The notes beneath the pieces were generated by a model. That model ran no database searches and was not told the origin of the DNA. It saw nothing but the letters and a program-made list of their open reading frames with translations. Positions 8,373 through 15,914 of a stretch of 64,000 nucleotides of DNA are shown here, piece after piece. This stretch comes from Balneolaceae bacterium. GTDB lineage: Bacteria > Bacteroidota > Rhodothermia > Balneolales > Balneolaceae. The stretch lies in contig JAEPQE010000001.1 of assembly GCA_017640665.1 (NCBI GenBank), positions 1,319,262-1,383,261 on the forward strand, read 5' to 3'. Position 1 is the first letter of the stretch; each line of letters starts with the position of its first letter. The position numbers and the translations under genes were made by a program.

Positions 8373-10874
8373 ATGAAAAAAGCTGTCTTTTTTTTATTGC
8401 TGATGACCTTCATCAGCCTTCCAACACTAGCTCAATTACAATCGCCGGCGGAGTTTCTTGGCTATGAATTAGGCGAACAATGGACTCCTCATTATAAAGT
8501 GCATAATTATTATAAGCACGTTTCTGAAAATTCTGATTTAGTAACCTTTCATCAGTATGGCTCCACCTATGAAGGAAGAGAGCTGGTGTTTGTGGTGGTT
8601 ACTTCTGAAGAAAATCAGGGGAATATTGAGGAAATCAGAACTAACAACCTCAAACTTGTAGGTTTCGAAGAAGGTGAGCCTACTGAAAACCAGAAAGCGA
8701 TTGTTTGGCTGAGTTATAACGTGCATGGGAACGAAACTTCCTCAAGTGAAGCGGCTCTGCAGAGCATTTACGAACTCGTTACCGAAAAAACAGCTTGGCT
8801 GGATGATGTGGTTGTCATCATGGATCCGATGATCAATCCTGATGGTCGCGACCGATATGTAAACTGGAACCGAACACAAATCGGAGCCAACGCTAATGCG
8901 AATCCCGATGCCCGGGAACACAATGAGCCTTGGCCGGGTGGACGAACCAATCACTATATGTTTGATTTGAACAGAGATTGGGCGTGGCAAACACAAAAAG
9001 AAAGTCAGGAAAGAATTCAGGCGTATTTAGAATGGATGCCGCATGTTCATGTTGATTTCCATGAGCAATCATACAACTCTCCTTATTATTTTGCTCCCGC
9101 GGCAAGACCGTATCATGCAGTGATTACGGAATGGCAGCGTGAATATCAGAAGATTATCGGTGAGAACCACGCTAAATATTTTGATGAAAACAGCTGGTTG
9201 TACTTTACCCGTGAAGTGTTTGATTTGTTTTACCCGAGTTATGGAGATACCTGGCCAACGTATAACGGTTCAATTGGGATGACCTACGAGCAAGCAGGGG
9301 GAGGAACCGCTAGTTTAGCCATCGAAACGGCGGAAGGCGACACACTTACGTTATTGGATCGATTGACTCATCACAATACCACCGGACTTTCTACCGTAGA
9401 AATCACAGTGATGAATAAGGATCGTGTATTATCAGAATTCGCTGATTATTTCAGAAACGCCCGGGAGAATGGTTCAGGGCAGTATAAAACCTTTGTGGTA
9501 AAGAAGAACAGCAATCCTGATAAAGTTGCTCATTTGATGAGATACTTACTGGATCAAAAAATTGAAGTAGGAGCCGCATCAGGAGCAAGCAGACCCAGTG
9601 GCTACAATTTTGCCAATGGTAATGTTGAAAGGGTTTCGATTGAAGAAGGCGATTATGTAATAAGTACTAATCAGCCTATGGGCAATATGGTACGAGCGCT
9701 TTTTGAGCCAAAGCCGGAATTAGAAGACTCACTGACTTATGATCTTACGGCCTGGGAAACACATTATGCTTACGGCGTGGATGGTTTTGCATTAACCGGA
9801 GATGTTGCTGTGACCGGAGTTTCGATGGAAACAGAACCAATGCTCACTCCCAGTATTGAAAAGCCATATGCATACCTCTCAAAATGGAATTCCTTTGATG
9901 ATGCTAAATTCCTGGGTCATATCCTTAAACACGGTGTTGATGCCCGTTTTGCTGAAGACGATTTTTCCATGAATGGGGAAGATTATGCAGCAGGAACCTT
10001 GATCATTACCCGAAACGGAAACGAAAACCTTGGCGATCAATTTGACGAAATCGTAAAGGATGCAGCGAGCCTGTACAACCGAACCCTTACTCCGGTTTCT
10101 ACCGGTTTGGTTTCTTCAGGATCTGATTTCGGCTCATCGAATGTTCGATTCGTGAAAGCTCCAAATGTAGGAGTTATTGCAGGGGAAGGAACAAGCTCGT
10201 ATACCGTAGGACAGATTTGGCATTTCTTCGATCAACAACTCGAATACCCTGTAACACTTATCGATTTGGATGAAGCAAGTAGTATTGATTGGAGTAATTA
10301 CGATGTAATGTTTATGCCATCTGGGAACTATAGCAATGCACTTGGTGAAAGTGGTATGGATGCCGTAGTGAATTGGGTTAGAAGTGGTGGTACTTTAATT
10401 GCGCTTGAAGGAGCCAATCGTTTTCTCTCAAGTCAGGATGGATTTAACCTCACTGTGAAACGGACGGATAACGAAGAAAGCGACGACCCGGAATCCAGAC
10501 TCCGAAGCTATGCGGATGCACGAAGAGGTTCGGCTTCAAATATAAATGCGGGTTCTATTTATGAATTAAGTATGGATACTACTCATCCGCTTGGATTCGG
10601 CTATGATGATACCTACATGTCGTTAAAACTTGGTTCTACAGCGTATGAGTACCTTGATGGAGGTTGGAATGTAGGTGTTGCCAAAAGCGGGGCTCCACGT
10701 AGTGGATTTGTTGGTTCACGAGCTCAGGAAGCTTTGGAGCAATCCGTTTCGTTTGGTGTTCAGAATATAGGCAGGGGTAACGTGGTTTACATGGTAGATA
10801 ACCCATTATACCGCGCATTCTGGCACAATGGAAAGCTGATAGTAGCCAACGCTGTGTTTATGGTTGGGAATTGA
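8373..10874 (+). CDS. Secreted M14-family zinc carboxypeptidase with C-terminal GATase-like region
   Basis: The ATG at 8373 is chosen because it opens a clean signal peptide (MKKAVFFLLL...TLAQ); an in-frame TTG at 8310 would add 21 non-signal residues. The 833-residue product carries the M14 zinc site: His118 and Glu121 in VHGNE, and His230 in HVDFHEQ. INPDGRDR and FDLNRDW lie between them. The typical catalytic Glu region follows in ETAEGDT. The C-terminal third (about residues 590-720, from VGVIAGEGTSSYTVG) looks like a class-I glutamine-amidotransferase-like Rossmann fold, a common partner in this subgroup. It probably trims peptides in the periplasm or outside the cell. A strong terminator follows. 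Confidence 0.92.
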   Translation: MKKAVFFLLLMTFISLPTLAQLQSPAEFLGYELGEQWTPHYKVHNYYKHVSENSDLVTFHQYGSTYEGRELVFVVVTSEENQGNIEEIRTNNLKLVGFEEGEPTENQKAIVWLSYNVHGNETSSSEAALQSIYELVTEKTAWLDDVVVIMDPMINPDGRDRYVNWNRTQIGANANANPDAREHNEPWPGGRTNHYMFDLNRDWAWQTQKESQERIQAYLEWMPHVHVDFHEQSYNSPYYFAPAARPYHAVITEWQREYQKIIGENHAKYFDENSWLYFTREVFDLFYPSYGDTWPTYNGSIGMTYEQAGGGTASLAIETAEGDTLTLLDRLTHHNTTGLSTVEITVMNKDRVLSEFADYFRNARENGSGQYKTFVVKKNSNPDKVAHLMRYLLDQKIEVGAASGASRPSGYNFANGNVERVSIEEGDYVISTNQPMGNMVRALFEPKPELEDSLTYDLTAWETHYAYGVDGFALTGDVAVTGVSMETEPMLTPSIEKPYAYLSKWNSFDDAKFLGHILKHGVDARFAEDDFSMNGEDYAAGTLIITRNGNENLGDQFDEIVKDAASLYNRTLTPVSTGLVSSGSDFGSSNVRFVKAPNVGVIAGEGTSSYTVGQIWHFFDQQLEYPVTLIDLDEASSIDWSNYDVMFMPSGNYSNALGESGMDAVVNWVRSGGTLIALEGANRFLSSQDGFNLTVKRTDNEESDDPESRLRSYADARRGSASNINAGSIYELSMDTTHPLGFGYDDTYMSLKLGSTAYEYLDGGWNVGVAKSGAPRSGFVGSRAQEALEQSVSFGVQNIGRGNVVYMVDNPLYRAFWHNGKLIVANAVFMVGN

Positions 10875-10892
10875 GAAGTAAGTTTTGAGGAG

Positions 10893-10928
10893 TGAGTTGT
10901 GAGCTGATTAAGCTTACAACTCATTTTT
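10893..10928 (+). terminator. Rho-independent terminator of the M14 peptidase gene
   Basis: A 12-bp stem (GAGTTGTGAGCT at 10894-10905 with AGCTTACAACTC at 10911-10922, one G-U pair) with a 5-nt loop is followed by a run of T. It ends exactly at the stop of the convergent TonB-C gene. Confidence 0.85.
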
Positions 10929-11401
10929 TAAAAACCAGTTCTGAATGAAATCTCGATATAAGCGATAGAAGCAGCAGGTTTTTTATTACAATAAGCCGGA
11001 ACATATTTAGTACTTAAAATAGCTTCACGCACTATTCTGCTTAATTCCGGTGACCGCGAAAAAAGTGTTTTCACTTCACCAGTTCGACCATTTTCATATA
11101 CGATAAACTCTGCTTTAACCACACCCTGTATTCCTTTTCTTCGTAGTTCAGGTGGATATGTAACTCTGCGAGTAAATGCCCTTGTTCCTGCTTCAGGGAA
11201 TGCCATTGAACTGATTTCTAATTGACATGCTTCACCAGTATTTAAGAATCTTGCATTCTCAAATATCTCAGGATCATCATTTTTAATTTTTTCAAACTCA
11301 GTTTTTGCCATATCAAAGCTCCACACTACAGGCGGAGAACTCTCTTTAGATCCCGAACATGTAAGCAGAAAAACCGAAAAAATTAAAAAAAATAATCTCA
11401 T
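10928..11401 (-). CDS. Lipoprotein with TonB C-terminal domain (energy-transducer-like)
   Basis: A 157-residue protein. The N-terminus is a lipoprotein signal with lipobox LLTCSGS (Cys15), and the last 80 or so residues form a TonB C-terminal domain: YPPELRRKGIQGVVKAEFIV, then the GRTGEVK and AILSTKYVPA segments. Unlike true TonB there is no N-terminal transmembrane anchor or proline-rich spacer. It is therefore unlikely to transduce proton-motive force and may be a periplasmic binding module. It stands alone between the M14 terminator and the asparagine-synthetase-like gene (45-base gap). Confidence 0.8.
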   Translation of the reverse strand: MRLFFLIFSVFLLTCSGSKESSPPVVWSFDMAKTEFEKIKNDDPEIFENARFLNTGEACQLEISSMAFPEAGTRAFTRRVTYPPELRRKGIQGVVKAEFIVYENGRTGEVKTLFSRSPELSRIVREAILSTKYVPAYCNKKPAASIAYIEISFRTGF

Positions 11402-11446
11402 TCTGTATTTTTAATTACAACAAAAATAAAAACAACAGAATAAAAC

Positions 11447-13156
11447 TTATATCTGTTTTCTAAAAATCTCGAAATTGATGAGCCAGTTTAGCTGACTGGT
11501 TTTAGAGTAATCCTTACCCTTGTAAAAATCACTTATCAATGCTTGAACCTTAAGTAAGTCATAGTAAGAACATTCCTTAAAGTGCCTGGAGTTGATCGTA
11601 TCGAACATATATTCTTCCAGTGAAAAGAGCATCTTTATGAGAGTTGTTTCATTGAATCTCATTCCAAGTTTACTAGTTGTTTTCATCCAAAGCATGGCAC
11701 TTATGTCTTTCATCCAATACGGATAGCTATCATCACCTTTAACGAGGTTTACTTTCCCTAATTCAGGGGCACTCTTCTTAATAATAGACCGGAATAGGTT
11801 CGCATTAACCCGGTGCTTCTCCGGAGTTAAAAAAATCGTATTCAGAAAAGAAGGTTGAACAAAAGGCATGTAATGGAAAAGCATTTCATCTGAAATTCCT
11901 TGCTTCGGCCCGTACAGGTTTTGAGCACGGGTCCGAATCGTTAATAGATCGAACCAATTGGCAGTTCCAAGTTCTTTTACATGAGGCATTTCCTCAAATT
12001 CATTTTCAAAACTTTGCTTAAATCCCTTCTCCATCTGTTTTATGATGTCATTAGTAAAAATATCAGCCTTGGTTTCTCTGAAATAGGGTAGTAATCGATC
12101 AACGCCCCAATCTTCAATTCGTTTCTTTTCACGAAGCTCAGCACCTCGTAAAAAACGCCTTCGCCCTATTTCTCCAAACGCTCCATCAATCGTGATTTGT
12201 TCTTTTTTACCTAATTGTTGATATCCAAAGTGAGCAGGGAGTGCAGCAATACTTGATGTAAACTGAGATCTGACCGTCAGATCTTCCATCTTGCCAATAA
12301 TTTCCTCAGGAGCTGGAAGAGAAACCGGAAATATCTGATGGTTCTTTCCAAAAGGTTGATTTAATAGCTGAGCGGTTTTAACATCGGGATGAGCAAAATT
12401 ATCAAAAGTGTAGATATCCCATTGGTTAGAATTCTGACCTAGTAATATCCCGAAAAGGACCCTTGAGTCTAACCCGCCTGAAAGTCCAAGGGAAGTATCG
12501 GAGAATGTATTAAGCGCAGCAAGTGAAACAGAGGTCAACACTCGTTCCATATTTGGTGCAGACTCCTTTTTCGGCGAAGGGCTCCATCTTGAGTTCGTAA
12601 AATTATACTCAGAATTTGTAACTATAGCTTTTCCACCCTGAGCTAACCGGTCGATTTTATTAATGAGACACCCGGAAGAAAAAGGAGTGATTCCCAGCCA
12701 ATTGCTCCCGAAATGATGCCAGTTTATAGATGGATTTGGAATAAGTTTAATCATCCAATCCAGTCGGGTTGAGAAAAGAGTGAACTCTTTATTCCGATAG
12801 ATGAATATGTTTCTCATCCCAACCTGGTCAGTAATGAGCTCTACTGTATTCTGGCCCCATTTGGCTATTGCAAAATGACCATCTAACCCGGTTTGAACAT
12901 CAATACCTTCTGTAAAAAAAGAAGCCCATTCTTTTTTACTTAAGACTTTCGATTGCTCTGAATCAATCCCTATTCCACATACAATCCAGCCGGATTCCTG
13001 GTCCGGGTTTGTATGTATATGAGTTGTTTGAGGGTGAACTTCTGAAGCAATAAAAAGAGACTCATTTTGAAAAGAGAAGTCAGAGTTTTGAGTGAGTGCT
13101 TCTATCTTGTTTCTTATCGAAGAATCTTCACCATAAACTCCGATAAAACTACTCAT
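11447..13156 (-). CDS. Asparagine-synthetase-like PP-loop protein lacking the glutaminase cysteine
   Basis: A 569-residue protein with two recognisable parts. An N-terminal Ntn-hydrolase-like region (residues 1-170) has features such as GLDGHFAIAKW and DQVGMRNIFIY, and a C-terminal AMP-forming synthetase domain has the PP-loop LSGGLDSRV (225-233). Asparagine synthetases of the AsnB type need Cys2 as the glutaminase nucleophile. Here the protein begins MSSFIGVYG, so Ser occupies that place and glutaminase activity is not expected. It may use free ammonia or catalyse another ATP-dependent amide or lactam closure, as lasso-peptide and beta-lactam synthetase relatives do. Its start overlaps the TPR lipoprotein gene by eight bases. 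Confidence 0.8.
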   Translation of the reverse strand: MSSFIGVYGEDSSIRNKIEALTQNSDFSFQNESLFIASEVHPQTTHIHTNPDQESGWIVCGIGIDSEQSKVLSKKEWASFFTEGIDVQTGLDGHFAIAKWGQNTVELITDQVGMRNIFIYRNKEFTLFSTRLDWMIKLIPNPSINWHHFGSNWLGITPFSSGCLINKIDRLAQGGKAIVTNSEYNFTNSRWSPSPKKESAPNMERVLTSVSLAALNTFSDTSLGLSGGLDSRVLFGILLGQNSNQWDIYTFDNFAHPDVKTAQLLNQPFGKNHQIFPVSLPAPEEIIGKMEDLTVRSQFTSSIAALPAHFGYQQLGKKEQITIDGAFGEIGRRRFLRGAELREKKRIEDWGVDRLLPYFRETKADIFTNDIIKQMEKGFKQSFENEFEEMPHVKELGTANWFDLLTIRTRAQNLYGPKQGISDEMLFHYMPFVQPSFLNTIFLTPEKHRVNANLFRSIIKKSAPELGKVNLVKGDDSYPYWMKDISAMLWMKTTSKLGMRFNETTLIKMLFSLEEYMFDTINSRHFKECSYYDLLKVQALISDFYKGKDYSKTSQLNWLINFEIFRKQI

Positions 13157-14093
13157 GTTTTCCGGCTAATTCCGCTTCACTGGCTATATATCCGAACGAA
13201 GCCCAACTGTTTCCTTTGTATACTTGGCTCCAGATTTCCGAAGCTCGTTCTTTTCGACTATTGATGTAGTGCCAGTTTCCGATCCCATAGCCTGTGGTAG
13301 CATTTGAGAGGGCATCAGAGTTTTCATTAAGAATTAATTCGGGATCGAATTCAGCTTTAAAAACCAGCAGTAACTTCAGGTAGCTGTCATTTTCGATAAT
13401 GTCCATATCCGCATGAATGGGTTCAATAATTTTACCGGCAAGTTCATCCTGTCCGTTTCGTTTTAAGGTCATGTAGTACCAGTAAACAGCGGCTACCAGC
13501 ATATCATCGTTTGTGCTCGCCATGATACATTTTTGATAAGCTTTGGCTGCACTTTCCAGATCTCCAGTAAGATAATAAGATAATCCCAGGTGATACCAGA
13601 TATTCGTATGAAGAGAACTTCTTGGCATATTACGAGCATTGGGTAGACCATCGGGTTCCACGATATCTTCTTTTCCTGTGATGAGTTCCCCGGCTTTTTC
13701 AAAATCTGCGATAGCATAATCAAAAGCTCTGAGGGTGATGTAGCGATGTCCCCGATGGCGATAAAGTCGGGGTTCGTTTTTGTGCAGTTCAATTCCTTTG
13801 CTAAACACTTCTATCGCTTTTTGATATTCTCCCAGATAAGCCAGTCTTCTGCCATACCAAATAATGTTATCTATATTAGTTGAATCTGCTTTATAATCTT
13901 CGCCCGATTCTACCAGGTTTTGAACAAAAACCGCGCGTATGCTGTCACTAAAAGTGGGAGCACGGAGAGAATCTCCAAGGAGAGAGATAGCTTCAACCGG
14001 GCTGTTCTCCGGGATTGCTTTAAAGGAGGGTTCTGGTAAATCCTGACATGAAGTAACCAGAAAACACGATATAAAAAAAGCTAAGAATTTCAT
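13149..14093 (-). CDS. TPR-repeat lipoprotein
   Basis: A 314-residue protein with a lipoprotein signal (LVTSCQD, Cys16). At least four tetratricopeptide-type helix pairs follow; examples are NIIWYGRRLAYLGEYQKAIEV, YRHRGHRYITLRAFDYAIAD and LGLSYYLTGDLESAAKAYQK (each about 20 residues). It is presumably a scaffold on the periplasmic face of a membrane. The gene lies directly upstream of, and overlaps by eight bases, the asparagine-synthetase-like gene, so the two are co-translated. No enzymatic domain is visible. Confidence 0.85.
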   Translation of the reverse strand: MKFLAFFISCFLVTSCQDLPEPSFKAIPENSPVEAISLLGDSLRAPTFSDSIRAVFVQNLVESGEDYKADSTNIDNIIWYGRRLAYLGEYQKAIEVFSKGIELHKNEPRLYRHRGHRYITLRAFDYAIADFEKAGELITGKEDIVEPDGLPNARNMPRSSLHTNIWYHLGLSYYLTGDLESAAKAYQKCIMASTNDDMLVAAVYWYYMTLKRNGQDELAGKIIEPIHADMDIIENDSYLKLLLVFKAEFDPELILNENSDALSNATTGYGIGNWHYINSRKERASEIWSQVYKGNSWASFGYIASEAELAGKHE

Positions 14094-14142
14094 GTTGGAA
14101 CATAATAATTCTTAGCTAAAGTTTGATTTAGATTCTTTTGTC

Positions 14143-15429
14143 TTACAACTGTAAATCCAGCGTAAGCCTTTCCCCATTTCGTAATACCGTCACGGTGGTA
14201 AGCTGGCCTTTTTTGAGGCCGTTCAATGCTTCCATATAACCATAAATGTCTTCAAGGCTTTTACCACCCAATCCAACAATGATATCACCGCTCTCAAGAC
14301 CTGCATTAGCGGCGGCTCCACCGTCATTTGTGCCTGTGATTTTCATCCCTTCTCCATCGTATCCGTAATCAGGGAGAACACCTAAGGTAGGGCCTTCCAG
14401 TCGCATACTTTGTCGTTGTTCGCCCGGCGCTGCAATGAATTCCATGTCAGATTTGTCCAATTCATCCAGTTGAACAATTACACGAACAAGATGATGAAGA
14501 GCCAAGGCCACGCCATTATGGTTTATGTACTCGGTATCGTCAGAAGGTCTGTGATAATCAGAATGCGTATCAGTGAAGTAGTGGAGTACAGGGATATCTT
14601 TGTAATAAAAACTGGTGTGATCGCTGGCTCCGGTTCCATCTTCAACAAGATCAAGGTTCAGGTTTCCTGTGTTCGCAGAATCAACCAAAGCTGTCCACTT
14701 TTCAGCAGTTCCAACTCCAAAAATAATCAGCTTCTTTTCCTCATTCATTCGCCCAATCATATCCATGTTGATCATAGCCAGAGCATTATCCAGATCAACA
14801 GTAGGATTATTTGCATAGTGAGCCGAACCCAATAAGCCCATTTCCTCTCCGGAAAAAGCAAGGAACAGAATGTCGGTTGAAGGACGATTCTCTGAAAAAT
14901 ACTGAGCAAGCTCCAACAAACCGGTTGTACCCGAAGCGTTGTCATCGGCACCATTGTGAATGCGCTTAACCTCTCCACGATACAAAGAACCAAACTCGCC
15001 ATATCCAAGATGGTCGTAATGAGCTCCGATTATGATGAACTCATCAGAATCTCCGGTTCCCTGAAGTAAGCCGGCTACGTTTTTTGAAAGTCTTTTCTCA
15101 CCAGTCGTATCGTCTTCCGATGCATGTGGATTATTCAATAAAGCCGTATTAATGGTGAACTCCTGGAAAAAAGTACGGTCATCTCCGGCCGGTTCCAGAC
15201 CGAAATCCCTGAAATAATCAGCAATATAATTGGCTGCCTTTGCCTCATCTGGAGTTCCTGCTTCACGTCCATTTAGTTCATCCGCAGCTAGAAAAGTAAT
15301 GTGAGTTTCGACATCATCAGGAGTAATATTTACTGATAAGATGACCTCAGGTTCAGATTGTGAAGGAGAGCATGCAAACATTGCGAGGATAAAGAGAGCG
15401 GGAAGAGCAGAATATTTTATGTTAAGCAT
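14143..15429 (-). CDS. M28-family zinc aminopeptidase with C-terminal PDZ domain, lipoprotein
   Basis: A 428-residue protein with lipobox FACSPS (Cys20). The M28 co-catalytic zinc motifs are in order: GAHYDHLGYG, NGADDNASGT, FSGEEMGLLGS, MINMDMIGRM and, near the end of the catalytic domain, HYFTDTHSDYH. The last 80 or so residues form a PDZ domain (MKITGTNDGGAAANAGLESG, then DIIVGLGGK), which can dock substrate C-termini. The expected activity is removal of N-terminal amino acids from peptides in the periplasm. It is the most upstream gene of this minus-strand set, 49 bases ahead of the TPR lipoprotein gene. Confidence 0.94.
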   Translation of the reverse strand: MLNIKYSALPALFILAMFACSPSQSEPEVILSVNITPDDVETHITFLAADELNGREAGTPDEAKAANYIADYFRDFGLEPAGDDRTFFQEFTINTALLNNPHASEDDTTGEKRLSKNVAGLLQGTGDSDEFIIIGAHYDHLGYGEFGSLYRGEVKRIHNGADDNASGTTGLLELAQYFSENRPSTDILFLAFSGEEMGLLGSAHYANNPTVDLDNALAMINMDMIGRMNEEKKLIIFGVGTAEKWTALVDSANTGNLNLDLVEDGTGASDHTSFYYKDIPVLHYFTDTHSDYHRPSDDTEYINHNGVALALHHLVRVIVQLDELDKSDMEFIAAPGEQRQSMRLEGPTLGVLPDYGYDGEGMKITGTNDGGAAANAGLESGDIIVGLGGKSLEDIYGYMEALNGLKKGQLTTVTVLRNGERLTLDLQL

Positions 15430-15761
15430 AGATTTATAGTGTTTTTCGAGAAGGCTTAAAGGTAAGACTGTTTGATGTAAATTTTGTGAAAATTGTGGTT
15501 ACACCAGCGAAGGGTAAACCCTTCGTTTAAAATCACCCAAATTTTATGAAGTTGTCATCCCGGACTTGATCCGGGATCTGTAGGGAGAGAATCTTTGATT
15601 TGGATGAGAACTTTTACAGCGCGGGTTCCTTTACAGATGCTGAACCCTCCGAAGGAGTGCCTTCGGCAAAGTTCAGCAAGACAGCTAAATAATATAGCAG
15701 GAGTCAGAGTGGTCAAAAAAAAGGTACTACCGATTGAAAAACAAACTCCCTACCTTTAATC
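15430..15761. other. Intergenic region between divergent M28 peptidase and TonB receptor
   Basis: No gene is seen here. It holds a REP-like hairpin (15553-15579), a second nested inverted repeat around 15637-15687 (GCTGAAC ... GTTCAGC enclosing CCGAAGG/CCTTCGG), and the probable promoter for the riboswitch transcript. No promoter could be assigned confidently. Confidence 0.6.
15553..15579. repeat. REP-like palindrome (ATCC..GGAT family)
   Basis: Perfect 8-bp stem ATCCCGGA (15557-15564) / TCCGGGAT (15570-15577) with a 5-nt loop, preceded by GTTGTC. The same architecture (GTCATCC, 5-nt loop, GGATCTT-type right end) occurs at 51667-51687, 58161-58181 and 59862-59882. Confidence 0.75.
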
Positions 15762-15850
15762 CATCGGTTAGGGGTGCTTCCTCAAAGTGTGGAGGCTGAG
15801 ATTATACCCTAATACCTGATCCGGGTAATTCCGGCGGAGGAAAACCAATG
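15762..15850 (+). promoter_or_regulatory. TPP (THI-element) riboswitch aptamer
   Basis: The sequence carries the diagnostic conserved blocks of the thiamin pyrophosphate aptamer in order: GGGGTGC at 15771-15777, GGCTGAGA ending at 15801, then ACCC, ACCTGAT at 15814-15820, CCGGGTAATTCCGGCG at 15821-15836 and AGGAAAACC. An outer helix can form between GGTT near 15766-15769 and AACC near 15843-15846. TPP riboswitches sense the thiamin coenzyme and switch off thiamin synthesis or uptake genes. The only downstream gene is a TonB-dependent receptor starting at 15915, which makes that receptor a thiamin-uptake candidate. Confidence 0.95.
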
Positions 15851-15869
15851 CACGTCGCATTTTTGTTGA

Positions 15870-15910
15870 CCTCCTCCCATTAATTAATCACTAATTTTTT
15901 TAATCGGAGG
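15870..15910 (+). promoter_or_regulatory. Riboswitch expression platform: CCTCC anti-Shine-Dalgarno and CGGAGGA ribosome site
   Basis: The pyrimidine run CCTCCTCCC (15870-15878) is complementary to the receptor's Shine-Dalgarno CGGAGGA (15905-15911), four bases from the ATG. The same heptamer occurs in the aptamer at 15835-15841. The pyrimidine run can therefore pair with either copy, giving mutually exclusive structures. The inference is translational control: with TPP bound, the aptamer keeps its own copy and the pyrimidine run hides the ribosome site. Confidence 0.7.
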
Positions 15911-15914
15911 AATA

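Noticed and set aside
10928-11401. True TonB energy transducer
   Set aside because: It has a lipoprotein signal and no transmembrane anchor or proline-rich spacer, so only the C-terminal domain is TonB-like.
15848-15883. 11-codon mini-ORF starting inside the riboswitch tail (MHVAFLLTSSH)
   Set aside because: GGAGG precedes the ATG, but that sequence is aptamer-conserved; the mini-ORF overlaps the pyrimidine run by chance and no leader-peptide logic is apparent.
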